Positions 51,288-59,798 of a stretch of 64,000 nucleotides of DNA are shown here, piece after piece. The DNA lies in the NCBI RefSeq assembly GCF_024197615.1, contig NZ_JAKUKE010000003.1:1038328-1102327 (forward strand). Reading direction: 5' to 3'. This stretch comes from Desulfuromonas sp. KJ2020. GTDB lineage: Bacteria > Desulfobacterota > Desulfuromonadia > Desulfuromonadales > SZUA-540. The position numbers and the translations under genes are program-made. How positions within the stretch are numbered: position 1 is the first letter of the stretch; each line of letters begins with the position of its first letter. The notes beneath the pieces were generated by a model that saw only the letters and a program-made list of their open reading frames with translations, ran no database searches and was not told the origin of the DNA.

Positions 51288-51679
51288 GGTTTCGGCACAA
51301 ACAGATGGCGGGGTTTACGGGCACCAGCCATTTCCTTCGCCACAAAACGGGCCGGGAACTCGGATGATCCCAGGTAAGGGAAATTGGATCGGCTAAATTC
51401 ATCCAGCATTCTTTGGCGGGTTTCTTCCACCTCCGCCCCCGCCACCCCCATGCGATCCAGAGTGCGACGATAAATGGCCTCGTCACCCAACACCGACCGG
51501 GCCTTACGAACCTTATCCTCCGCCTCACCGGCTGTTCCGAAAATTTCAGCCGAAAGAGGGATGCGGCAACTTACATCGATACAGATCCGGTGATAATCGC
51601 CAAAGTAGCGATTTGATCGATCAAAGAACTCGACGACAACACCATTCTCCAATACCTGGCGATCCAGCAATATACTCAT
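51284..51679 (-). CDS. Conserved hypothetical protein, 131 residues
   Basis: I cannot name a family. It is a soluble protein rich in charged residues with a segment (VEFFDRSNRYFGDYHRICID) that looks like a small beta domain. It is coupled by four-base overlaps to the RNA methyltransferase genes on both sides, so it may assist RNA modification. Confidence 0.7.
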   Translation of the reverse strand: MSILLDRQVLENGVVVEFFDRSNRYFGDYHRICIDVSCRIPLSAEIFGTAGEAEDKVRKARSVLGDEAIYRRTLDRMGVAGAEVEETRQRMLDEFSRSNFPYLGSSEFPARFVAKEMAGARKPRHLFVPKP

Positions 51680-52419
51680 TTCTCTCCTTTTTTCCTTCGT
51701 TCTTCTTCCACCCAGTCAATGCTCCTGCACAAGCCGTGCAGAATGCGCACCTCCCTGTCGTTGAGGCCGGCGCGACCGAAAATCCGTCGAAAAGAGCGCA
51801 GAATATGGTCGGGATTTTGCGGATCAAGAAAGCCGATATCGAGAAGGGTGCGGCGAAGATGAGCATACATGCCTTCCAGAACCTTCGACGTCGCCATTTT
51901 TTTGCGGCCGGCTCCCTTCCCCTGCATGCGGCCAAGGGCGCGAGAAGTTTCATAGAGACAGAGGGAGACAGCCTGCGCCAGGTTCATCGACGGCAAAGCG
52001 TCGTGGGTAGGGATGGTGATAAAACGCTGGCACAGATCCAGCTCATTGGTCAGCAGCCCCTTGTCCTCCCGCCCGAAAACCAGGGCGACTCGTCCCCTCT
52101 CCGCCAGGGGCAGAAAGTGGTCGGCCGCTTCATCGGGGTGCAGAAAATCCTCGCGATACTTGCCGAACCGCCGGGTCGTTCCCAAGGCAAAGTGACAGTC
52201 GGCCAGCGCCGCCTCCAGGCTGTCGAATACTCGGGCCTCATCGAGCAGCACGCCGGCCTTGACGGCCATGCGACGCGCCTCATCCGCCAGATGATCGACC
52301 TGGGGCTGGACTAGGCGCAGGTCCGAAAAACCGAAATTCATCATGGCCCGGCAGACCGAGCCGATATTGAGGGCGCCCTGGGGTTCGACCAGGACCACCG
52401 CCACGTTATCGAGATTCAT
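51676..52419 (-). CDS. trmJ: SpoU-type tRNA/rRNA methyltransferase (TrmJ-like)
   Basis: This is an alpha/beta-knot 2'-O-methyltransferase. The protein starts VVLVEPQGALNIGSVCRAMMNFG (motif 1), has LVFGREDKGLLTNEL (motif 2) and SMNLAQAVSLCLYE (motif 3). TrmJ acts at position 32 of tRNA. The ATG at 52419 has only a weak ribosome-binding site; a TTG eleven codons upstream is possible. Confidence 0.85.
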   Translation of the reverse strand: MNLDNVAVVLVEPQGALNIGSVCRAMMNFGFSDLRLVQPQVDHLADEARRMAVKAGVLLDEARVFDSLEAALADCHFALGTTRRFGKYREDFLHPDEAADHFLPLAERGRVALVFGREDKGLLTNELDLCQRFITIPTHDALPSMNLAQAVSLCLYETSRALGRMQGKGAGRKKMATSKVLEGMYAHLRRTLLDIGFLDPQNPDHILRSFRRIFGRAGLNDREVRILHGLCRSIDWVEEERRKKGEK

Positions 52420-52528
52420 AGACAGATTTATTCCCGCTGGATTTTCCAGCAAAGCCCTTTACAATGGAACGGCGGGAAAGGGGTCACTCTTTGCCACCGC
52501 AAGTCAACCTCTAAAACGGAAAGTCGTG

Positions 52529-53215
52529 TTGAACCAAAACTTCTGGTCCAGAGTTCTTCCTTTTACCGTATTTATGGTCTTCGTGGGCATCGAAGAGCTG
52601 ATGCGGCACCTTCATGGCCAACAGCTCATCCTGCTCGACACGCAGATCCTCTACCCTCTCTACGCCCTTAAAGTCTTTTCCGTCGGCGCCCTGCTGATCT
52701 TCTACCGCAAATTCTACGATGAAATAAACTTCCGCCACTGCCTTCAGCTTAAAACCACCGTGTTCAGCATCCTCACCGGCCTGCTGATCTTCGCGTTGTG
52801 GATTCATCTGGACTGGAGCCTCTTCTCGCCGGGAGAATCGGCAGGATTCAATCCGCAGACGATCTCGGAGGAGGCCAACCGCTACGCCTTCATTGCCTGC
52901 CGTCTGACAGGCGCCGTCATCGTCGTACCCGTCATGGAAGAGCTTTTCTGGCGCTCCTTTTTACTCCGGTACCTCATCAAAAGTCAATTCGCCACAGTCG
53001 CCATCGGCGCCTTCACCTGGCCCTCATTCCTGATCGCCAGCGTTCTTTTCGGCCTCGAACATCACTACCTCATCGCCGGCATCATTGCCGGTGCCCTTTT
53101 CAATCTGCTGCTCTATAAAACCCGCAGTATCGCCCAGTGCATCCTGGCCCATGCCATCGCCAACCTCGCCTTGGGTATCTACGTGCTGCAAACCGGCCAG
53201 TGGCGTTTCTGGTAG
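52529..53215 (+). CDS. PEP-CTERM-locus CAAX protease-like membrane protein
   Basis: The 228-residue membrane protein has the CPBP motifs: EELFWR (metal-binding glutamates and arginine), FGLEHH and AHAIANLALG, placed on separate helices. It resembles the TIGR03008 group that accompanies exosortase loci. The frame continues upstream to 52343, but the TTG at 52529 has GGAAAG five bases before it, and the start lands at the expected length. It lies on the plus strand divergent to trmJ. Its substrate is unknown. Confidence 0.8.
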   Translation: MNQNFWSRVLPFTVFMVFVGIEELMRHLHGQQLILLDTQILYPLYALKVFSVGALLIFYRKFYDEINFRHCLQLKTTVFSILTGLLIFALWIHLDWSLFSPGESAGFNPQTISEEANRYAFIACRLTGAVIVVPVMEELFWRSFLLRYLIKSQFATVAIGAFTWPSFLIASVLFGLEHHYLIAGIIAGALFNLLLYKTRSIAQCILAHAIANLALGIYVLQTGQWRFW

Positions 53216-53391
53216 ACGGTACCCGGAACCCTCTCCCCTGTAGCATTATTGCAACAATCATCCCCTCCGCGCCAACTCATTAAAATGACAGCCTGTTGTC
53301 CCCATTTCTCCAGGGGCCATTATTTTCAAAAAATGTCGTATGAACCGAAAAACGGCAGGCGCACAGGTGTTTTGGCAACATTTGGAGGCTC

Positions 53392-53409
53392 GTGTCAGAA
53401 TTGCGACAC
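53392..53409. promoter_or_regulatory. Inverted repeat, candidate PrsR site
   Basis: GTGTC and GACAC flank eight bases, about 170 bases upstream of the sigma-54-type promoter, a normal enhancer distance. It may be where a PrsR dimer binds. Function inferred. Confidence 0.4.
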
Positions 53410-53578
53410 CAAAAGGACTCATACTCTCTGAAGTTCACCGAAAAATAACAACTTTTTGAACCCTGCTCTTTTCAATTCGGACGTCTTTACGCTGAAACGA
53501 TTTCAACGACTTAAATTTGTCCTGCTCCTCGTTTGCATCCACCCGGAGCCAACGGGAATGGCGTTGAACGATTCGGGC

Positions 53579-53594
53579 TGGCATGGAACTTGAT
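53579..53594 (+). promoter_or_regulatory. Candidate sigma-54 promoter
   Basis: TGGCATG, four bases, then TTGAT match the -24/-12 consensus TGGCAYG-N4-TTGC in spacing and in all but the final C (GA instead of GC). Its position about 100 bases before the fibronectin-protein ATG is good. The activator would be PrsR. Confidence 0.55.
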
Positions 53595-53695
53595 ATGTAT
53601 GCCGCCGACGGGTACGACAGCCCGAAAAACAACGTCCACACCAAATCTTGTCACTAAATGAAAAATGGCCTAGGCCGCAAGATCGGAGTTCCCAA

Positions 53696-54568
53696 ATGAA
53701 AACGAAACTTGTCCTCTCTTTATCCACCCTACTGCTGTGCCTGCTTACTGCCACTCTCTCTTTCGCCGCCGATGTCACTCTGGCCTGGGATCCCAGTCCC
53801 TCCGAAGGAGTTGTTGGCTACAAGATGTACTACAAGGAAGGATCCTCAGCCCTGCCCCTCAACGGGACCGGGGCCATCGAAGGGGATTCGCCCGTTATTT
53901 TAGGCGACACCCTGACAACGAGCCTGAGCGGCCTCGATGCAGGCGTCGTCTACTACTTTACGGTGGTGGCCTACGATGCCGCCGGCAATGAGAGCCCCTT
54001 CTCCAACGTCATTGCCTGGAGCGCTGGGGATCCAAATCCTTTCATTCCCTCCCTGCAATATCCGGCCAACCAGGCCAGCAACATCCCCCGAACGGTGCAA
54101 TTCAACTGGAGCGACCCCTCTGACGGCCGCAATGTCGTTTACACCCTCTACTACGGCACCGACCCGACCCTTCAATCTGGCGCAGTGGGCGGCGTGAATT
54201 TTGAACCTCTGTATCCGAACAAAGAAGTCCTGCTGGCTATCGCCGCCCTGTCGTTGCTCAGTCTGGCCATTCCCCAGCGTCGTAAAATGAGAAAAGCGGT
54301 GATTCCCGCCCTGGTGGGCGCCACCATGCTGCTGGCCAGCTGCGGTGGCGGTGGTGGTGGGGATGACGCGATCAGCGGTTCGGTGAATATCGATCAACCG
54401 TCGTCTATTGCGCCTCAATACACGGATGTGGTGGATAACCTGACTGAGAGCACTTTCGAAATCTTTGATTTCGATCCGAACACCACGTATTACTGGAAAG
54501 TCGTGGCCGACGATGGCGTAACCGTCACCGAAAGCGTTGTTCACAGCTTTACTACCATCAATCAGTAA
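53696..54568 (+). CDS. Secreted fibronectin-III protein with inserted hydrophobic hairpin
   Basis: The 290-residue protein has a signal peptide (1-24, ending LSFA), one FN3 domain (about 25-108) and a second FN3-like domain split in two. The first half (about 114-160, ending in TLYYGTDPTLQ) and the second (about 240-288, TTYYWKVVADDG) are parted by residues 161-232. That insert has two hydrophobic stretches (178-192, 201-214) joined by a basic QRRKMRK turn, then Cys216 and six glycines. GGAG precedes the ATG at 53696. The insert may anchor it in a membrane. It is probably a PrsR/RpoN-controlled matrix protein; role unknown. Confidence 0.8.
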   Translation: MKTKLVLSLSTLLLCLLTATLSFAADVTLAWDPSPSEGVVGYKMYYKEGSSALPLNGTGAIEGDSPVILGDTLTTSLSGLDAGVVYYFTVVAYDAAGNESPFSNVIAWSAGDPNPFIPSLQYPANQASNIPRTVQFNWSDPSDGRNVVYTLYYGTDPTLQSGAVGGVNFEPLYPNKEVLLAIAALSLLSLAIPQRRKMRKAVIPALVGATMLLASCGGGGGGDDAISGSVNIDQPSSIAPQYTDVVDNLTESTFEIFDFDPNTTYYWKVVADDGVTVTESVVHSFTTINQ

Positions 54569-54584
54569 TTTTGGAGTAAAAATA

Positions 54585-56312
54585 ATGAGTTCTTTTTATA
54601 CGAAAATAATAACTATTTTATTTACATTTACACTTATACCGTCTTTATCTATTGCTGCAATAACTTTTAGCAATGGCGAATTCAGGAGCTCTTTTAACTA
54701 TTCCACTTACTCTCCAAATCCTGATGGGTTTGGGTACAACAACCAAACTGGTGTAGCTGGTACATGTAATCAAACATCAACCATGTCCTCTACACACAAT
54801 AATCCGTTGGGGTCCGGGAATGCCCTGCAGGTAACTGTTGCTGATGGAATAAACACCTATTCAGGCAGCTATACTGTTGACTTTGGCGGCGAACTTAAAG
54901 AGTTTTGGCTTCGCTGGTATATCAAATACGAGAAAGGATTCTCCTGGTCCAGTTTAGGTTGGGATAAATTACTGTATCTATATCCTAATTCGTATTCAAC
55001 AATGACTGGGGGTATGCCGCTGGAATTTGGTTCAGGCTACAATAACATGCGACTTCTTCAAATGCCCACTCAATCGGATGGCACAGTAACATTACAAGCC
55101 GCGCCTTACGGATGGGAAAACATAATGGGTGGTACTTCTTCCGATGGGAATTGGCATTCAATGGAAGTACATTTTAAATCAGATACCAACGGTAAAGATG
55201 GCATTTGGGAAATGTGGGTAGACGGTAACCTGGTTTGGAAGAGGACTGATGTTAACTACAACCAAAAAGGTATTAGCTGGCTCATCTGGTACAGCAACCA
55301 GTCTTCGCCAAGCAATAATGGCTGTGCATATGTTTGGCTTGATGACTTGGCAGTTTCGACCAATGGATACATTGGACCAATTGACGGTGATTTAGTTGTA
55401 GAAAATCCTACCCCTGTCCCAACTACGCCCCAAGAGGAGCCAGTATTAACGGAGGGCATCCTTTTTGAGGAAGCATTTGAAGACAGCAGTTTTGCTGCAA
55501 GAGGTTGGTATGACAACACCAGCCCCATCCTGACTTCATATGAAAGTGCGGCTGACAGCACAAAATCAGTCGAATTTAAATTTGAACAAGGTGAAACTAA
55601 GCCTATTTCAGGTGGGTCCATGCGTAAAAAATTCACTGAGTCTGAATCTGTGTACGTTAGTTATGATGTTAAATACAGTACTAATTGGCAAGGGTCAAAC
55701 AAATCATATCATCCACATGAGTTTTACTTTTTAACAAACAAAAGCAGCGATTGGTCTAATTTGTCTTTTACTCCATTAACTGCATATATTGAACAAAATG
55801 AAAATGTACCCATGATTGGGATACAAGATGGATCAAACATCGACCAGACACGCATAAATCAAGATCTTTCTGACATTACAGAAAATAGATCAGTGGCCGG
55901 TTGTAACGGAGACAGTGATGGGTATGGTTCTGGCCTTTGCTACCAATCTGGAACTAGCTACGTCAACTGGAAACAATGGAAATCTAATAGCTTAACTATT
56001 ACCAACGGGAAATGGCATAAAGTTGAGGCATACTTGAAGCTTAACAGTATTGTTAATGGCAAAGGCGTACCAGATGGGACTTTACAGTACTGGCTTAACG
56101 GACAATTAGTCATTGATTATAAAAATGTGACATTTCGAACTGGGAAAAACCCTGACATGAAATTTAATCAGTTCGTCATAGGGCCTTGGATAGGAGATGG
56201 CTCTCCTGTCGAACAGACTTTTTGGATTGATAACTTGACTCTCGCCACAAATCCACAGGGCGATAAGTCACATTCTCTTTTGCCTGCAAGTGGCCTGAGA
56301 AGCCTAAATTAA
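54585..56312 (+). CDS. AT-rich secreted protein with two jelly-roll-like units
   Basis: The 575-residue protein has a signal peptide (about 1-22, ending SIAA) and two similar modules of about 230 residues joined by a Pro/Thr linker (near NPTPVPTTPQEEP). Each has a WYIKYEKGF- or VKYSTNW-type strand, a GxWHxxE segment (GNWHSMEVHFK; GKWHKVEAYLK), a WxDG/WLNG strand and a final ...WLDDLAV/WIDNLTL strand. This is the layout of concanavalin-like polysaccharide lyase or lectin folds. No catalytic residues are identified. GGAG precedes the ATG, 16 bases after the FN3 gene. The base use is strikingly AT-rich, suggesting transfer. Confidence 0.75.
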   Translation: MSSFYTKIITILFTFTLIPSLSIAAITFSNGEFRSSFNYSTYSPNPDGFGYNNQTGVAGTCNQTSTMSSTHNNPLGSGNALQVTVADGINTYSGSYTVDFGGELKEFWLRWYIKYEKGFSWSSLGWDKLLYLYPNSYSTMTGGMPLEFGSGYNNMRLLQMPTQSDGTVTLQAAPYGWENIMGGTSSDGNWHSMEVHFKSDTNGKDGIWEMWVDGNLVWKRTDVNYNQKGISWLIWYSNQSSPSNNGCAYVWLDDLAVSTNGYIGPIDGDLVVENPTPVPTTPQEEPVLTEGILFEEAFEDSSFAARGWYDNTSPILTSYESAADSTKSVEFKFEQGETKPISGGSMRKKFTESESVYVSYDVKYSTNWQGSNKSYHPHEFYFLTNKSSDWSNLSFTPLTAYIEQNENVPMIGIQDGSNIDQTRINQDLSDITENRSVAGCNGDSDGYGSGLCYQSGTSYVNWKQWKSNSLTITNGKWHKVEAYLKLNSIVNGKGVPDGTLQYWLNGQLVIDYKNVTFRTGKNPDMKFNQFVIGPWIGDGSPVEQTFWIDNLTLATNPQGDKSHSLLPASGLRSLN

Positions 56313-56323
56313 TTAAACTGAAG

Positions 56324-57703
56324 TCAGCTCTCGCTACTGACATGCAGGCCATGCTTTTTCATCAGATCATAGATCGTCGGGCGGCTGATACCCAGAGTTT
56401 CAGCCGCCTTGGCGATATTCCCCTGGTCCTGCTCAATGGCCGCCAGCACCATCTGCCGCTCGACCCTATCCTTGGCCTCTTTCAACGACATGCCAGCCGT
56501 TTTTACTTCCGGTTCCCGATTGCCCGCAGATTCCTCAAAGCCTAAATCCACTGGGTTAATCAAAGGGCCATCGGTCATGATAATGGCGCGCTTCACCTTG
56601 TTCTCCAGCTCACGCACGTTCCCCGGCCAGGCATAGGCCTGCAGCTGATTTATGGCCGCTACGTTGAATCCACGTACTTTTTTCTGAAAACTGTCACTAT
56701 AGCGGTGGAGAAAAAGGTTGGCCAGCAGCAGGATATCGTCCCCCCGCTCGCGCAGCGGCGGCAGTGACATGCTGATGACCCCCAGACGATAGTAGAGATC
56801 CTCGCGGAAAGCGCCTGAGGCGATGGCTTTCTCGATATCCACGTTAGTCGCGGCAATCACCCGCACATCGACGGCAATATCCTCCCGGCCGCCCACCCGC
56901 TGCATGACGCCATCCTGAAGAAAACGCAGCAACTTGACCTGCAAAGGCGCCGACAGCTCGCCGATCTCATCCAGAAACAGGGTGCCGCCGTGGGCATATT
57001 CCACCTTGCCGTGCACCCGGCCCTGCGCGCCGGTAAAAGCCCCTTTTTCATGCCCGAAGAGTTCCGACTCCAGCAGGTTCTCGGGAATGGCGCCGCAGTT
57101 GATGGGGATAAAAGGCGCCTTGGCGCGCAGGCTTTCGCTGTGGATGGCTCTGGCCACCAACTCCTTGCCTGTGCCGCTTTCTCCCAGCACCAGTACCGAG
57201 ACATTGGTGGTGGCTACCTTGCGAATCGTGGTGAAAACCTCCTGCATGGGCGGGCACTGGCCGAAAATGCCCTGGGTATTCTGCTCTGCCACCAGAGCCG
57301 ACTGCAGCTGCCGATTCTCAGCCTCCAGCGCCGCCAGATGAAAGGCCCGCGAAAGGATGACTTTCAGTTCGTTCAGGTCAATAGGCTTATGATAAAAATC
57401 ATAAGCGCCCAGCTGGATGGCCTTAAGCGCCACCTCCTGCTCGCCCCGTCCGGTAATAACGATGACTTTGGTCGCCGGCGCCTGCTGCAGCATTCGTGAG
57501 AGACAGCGAAACCCCTCCTCCGAGCCATCGGGATCAGGAGGCAGGCCCAGATCGAGCGTGACGACTTTCGGCTCGTTCTTGGCAAACAGGTCCATGGCCT
57601 CTTGGCCATCCGCCGCAAACAAAACCTTGTAATCCTTGCCCAGCCCCCAGCGCAGCTGCTTCAAAATTTCGCTGTTGTCATCGATAACCAGCAGTTTTTC
57701 CAT
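56324..57703 (-). CDS. prsR: PEP-CTERM-box response regulator PrsR
   Basis: This is a sigma-54 activator. The 459-residue protein has a receiver (phosphoacceptor Asp51 in VVTLDLGLPP), an AAA+ domain with Walker A GESGTGKE, the GAFTGA loop that touches sigma-54 and Walker B LFLDEIGEL, and a Fis-type helix-turn-helix (NIAKAAETLGISRPTIYDLM). The ATG at 57703 has GAGGGG upstream. It is coupled to prsK (30 bases) and resembles the TIGR02915 group of exosortase loci. It would work with RpoN on the promoter at 53579. Confidence 0.92.
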   Translation of the reverse strand: MEKLLVIDDNSEILKQLRWGLGKDYKVLFAADGQEAMDLFAKNEPKVVTLDLGLPPDPDGSEEGFRCLSRMLQQAPATKVIVITGRGEQEVALKAIQLGAYDFYHKPIDLNELKVILSRAFHLAALEAENRQLQSALVAEQNTQGIFGQCPPMQEVFTTIRKVATTNVSVLVLGESGTGKELVARAIHSESLRAKAPFIPINCGAIPENLLESELFGHEKGAFTGAQGRVHGKVEYAHGGTLFLDEIGELSAPLQVKLLRFLQDGVMQRVGGREDIAVDVRVIAATNVDIEKAIASGAFREDLYYRLGVISMSLPPLRERGDDILLLANLFLHRYSDSFQKKVRGFNVAAINQLQAYAWPGNVRELENKVKRAIIMTDGPLINPVDLGFEESAGNREPEVKTAGMSLKEAKDRVERQMVLAAIEQDQGNIAKAAETLGISRPTIYDLMKKHGLHVSSES

Positions 57704-57733
57704 AAAACCCCTCACCATAAAACGGGCATTCCA

Positions 57734-59791
57734 TTATTCCGCCAAGGCGCACCCGGGCAGCCAGACGGTGAACGTCGTTCCCCTACCCTCCTGACTTTCC
57801 ACCTCTATGCGACCACCATGGGCCTCAACGATATTCCGGCACTGATAAAGGCCGATGCCAAACCCCTTTTTCTTGGTGGTCTCGAAGGGTTTGAACAACC
57901 TCTCTTTTATAAAGGCTTCCGACATCCCGCAGCCATAATCATGACAGCGTAGATAAGCCATACCAGCCTGACCAACTTCCAGTTCGACCGGACCTTCACC
58001 ATTGCTGGCGTCCAGGGCATTGAGGATAAGATTCTCAACAACCCGGGCCATTTCAAACGGATCGACTTCGCACCTCACCGGGGCACCCGTCAGTTCAATA
58101 GCACGGCCCGACATATCGCCAACCACTCCTGCGGCCAGCTCCAACAAATCTACCTCGACCAGCACAAGGGTCTTTTTGCCCTCCAGGTTTTTGAGTCTGT
58201 CCACCAACCCCTTCATCCGTTCTACGCTCTTATCGAGGGTCTCCAGCATATCTTGCTGGAATTCAGGATTGTCCAGATAATGTCGGCCGTTTTCGACGGC
58301 CAGAGCCAGGTTGGACACGGTATTTTTCAGGTCGTGCATGACAAAGGCAGTCACCTTCCCCATCGCCGCCATCTCACGATTCCGCGAGAGTTGATCAGCA
58401 AGTTTCTGGTTGTGAATAACAGCCATCGCCTGTGCCGCCATAACTTTCATCAGATCGTAGTCTTCAAAGGAGAATGTCTCTCCCTTGTTAATAGGTGTCC
58501 CTAAAAAAATAACCCCTTTCAGGTGTTCACCTACAAAAAGAGGAATAACAAATTGTATTTCCTGTTCGGAAAGAAAGTTCTCAACTTTTTGATCGTTACC
58601 AAGCTCCCATTCGGCAGCATTCAACACCCAGCGGCGTTCCCGCAGAAAACCGATCAATTCGCTCTGGCCTGGCAGATTTTCAAATGGACACGAGCGCCCA
58701 TATCCCGAAACGCACAGGAAATCGTCACTCTCGTTGGAACGCAGATAAAGCAGAGCCCCATGCACCGAAAACGTTTCACAAAAAAAAGCAAGAATTTCAT
58801 CCTCGATTTGTCCATCGAGCCCCTTTTGGGAGAGCCTCTGGGTAAAGCCAAGCCAATGGTCCCGATAGTCGTATTTGTCCCGATAGAAATTTTTGCTGAT
58901 AAAAACTTTCATCCGTCGACGCATCGTCTCGGACAAGATAAGAACAATCAGGATAAGGCCACCGATCAGCGCCAGCATGGCGAGAAAATAGCGCTGGGAA
59001 TAAGGCCCCAGATACCGCATTCCCTCGCCGGCCAGACCAAGAGCCAGAAAATAAATCCCGACTACCAGTATGACCACCGAGCGATAAGCCACTCGGCGCG
59101 ACAAGGCCATTTGGGGAATTTTCTTTTTTCGTCTCAGAGAATAAAGGATCAGACCAGCGCCAAGGAAAAGACCAAAAGAACGTACAGGCAGAAAAGAATA
59201 GTCAAGCGACCGATAGAGGAGGCCCTGGCTGTAGTAAAAAAGCTGAGTAGCAATGATCGTCCCGATGCCGACAAGTTCAAACTTCATGACCCAGCGAGCC
59301 TGCTGGCCAAGGGAGGAATAAAAACTCTCGAGTAAAACAAGGGGGTAGGTAAGAAAGAGTACCAGGGCGAGATAAAAATAGTAGCCGAGGGTCCCGAGAA
59401 ACAGTACCGACTCCTTGGAGAAATCCGGATTGAAATACATTTGTTGGGGGGATGAGAAAAGAATAGCCAGCAGGAACAGGGACGACAAAGCCAGCAGCAC
59501 AAGACTGAACAGACGTCGTGGGCCAGCAGAAGGAAAGCCACACATCCCAAGGGTAAGAACAATCCAGGTCGAAGGCAGCAAGCCCTCGCTCAGAAGTGAT
59601 CCCCTTTCCCAGAAGGAAAGATCCCCTGGAAAGAGATAGGTTTGAAGGTGGAAGAACTCCAGAGATGCACTAATGACCAGGGCACCCGCCAGAAGCAGGG
59701 AATTTCGCGACCGCCAGGGGGGAAAACACAGAACGAGGGCCGCCAACAGTGAGACAGCTGCAGCCAAAATTGCGGACCCTGTAAGAACCAT
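57734..59791 (-). CDS. prsK: PEP-CTERM-system histidine kinase PrsK
   Basis: The 685-residue kinase has an N-terminal block of about eight membrane helices (residues about 1-290), a GAF-like domain (about 330-470) and a kinase core with His in FVMHDLKNTVSNLALAVEN, the N box NLILNALDASNGEG and the G box GFGIGLYQCRN. This combination matches the TIGR02916 PrsK family. It sits directly upstream of prsR in one operon. Confidence 0.92.
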   Translation of the reverse strand: MVLTGSAILAAAVSLLAALVLCFPPWRSRNSLLLAGALVISASLEFFHLQTYLFPGDLSFWERGSLLSEGLLPSTWIVLTLGMCGFPSAGPRRLFSLVLLALSSLFLLAILFSSPQQMYFNPDFSKESVLFLGTLGYYFYLALVLFLTYPLVLLESFYSSLGQQARWVMKFELVGIGTIIATQLFYYSQGLLYRSLDYSFLPVRSFGLFLGAGLILYSLRRKKKIPQMALSRRVAYRSVVILVVGIYFLALGLAGEGMRYLGPYSQRYFLAMLALIGGLILIVLILSETMRRRMKVFISKNFYRDKYDYRDHWLGFTQRLSQKGLDGQIEDEILAFFCETFSVHGALLYLRSNESDDFLCVSGYGRSCPFENLPGQSELIGFLRERRWVLNAAEWELGNDQKVENFLSEQEIQFVIPLFVGEHLKGVIFLGTPINKGETFSFEDYDLMKVMAAQAMAVIHNQKLADQLSRNREMAAMGKVTAFVMHDLKNTVSNLALAVENGRHYLDNPEFQQDMLETLDKSVERMKGLVDRLKNLEGKKTLVLVEVDLLELAAGVVGDMSGRAIELTGAPVRCEVDPFEMARVVENLILNALDASNGEGPVELEVGQAGMAYLRCHDYGCGMSEAFIKERLFKPFETTKKKGFGIGLYQCRNIVEAHGGRIEVESQEGRGTTFTVWLPGCALAE

Positions 59792-59798
59792 GGCACCT

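Larger units (their letters stand above)
53216..53695. other. 480-base spacer with sigma-54 control region
   Basis: No gene with a ribosome-binding site is seen. The spacer holds a candidate sigma-54 promoter (53579-53594), an inverted repeat (53392-53409) and a perfect ten-base palindrome, GGCCTAGGCC, at 53667-53676 in the leader. No terminator or riboswitch is recognised. Confidence 0.6.

Noticed and set aside
53216-53695. Cyclic di-GMP (GEMM) riboswitch in the FN3 leader
   Set aside because: The conserved core and paired helices could not be found, though some short words looked similar.
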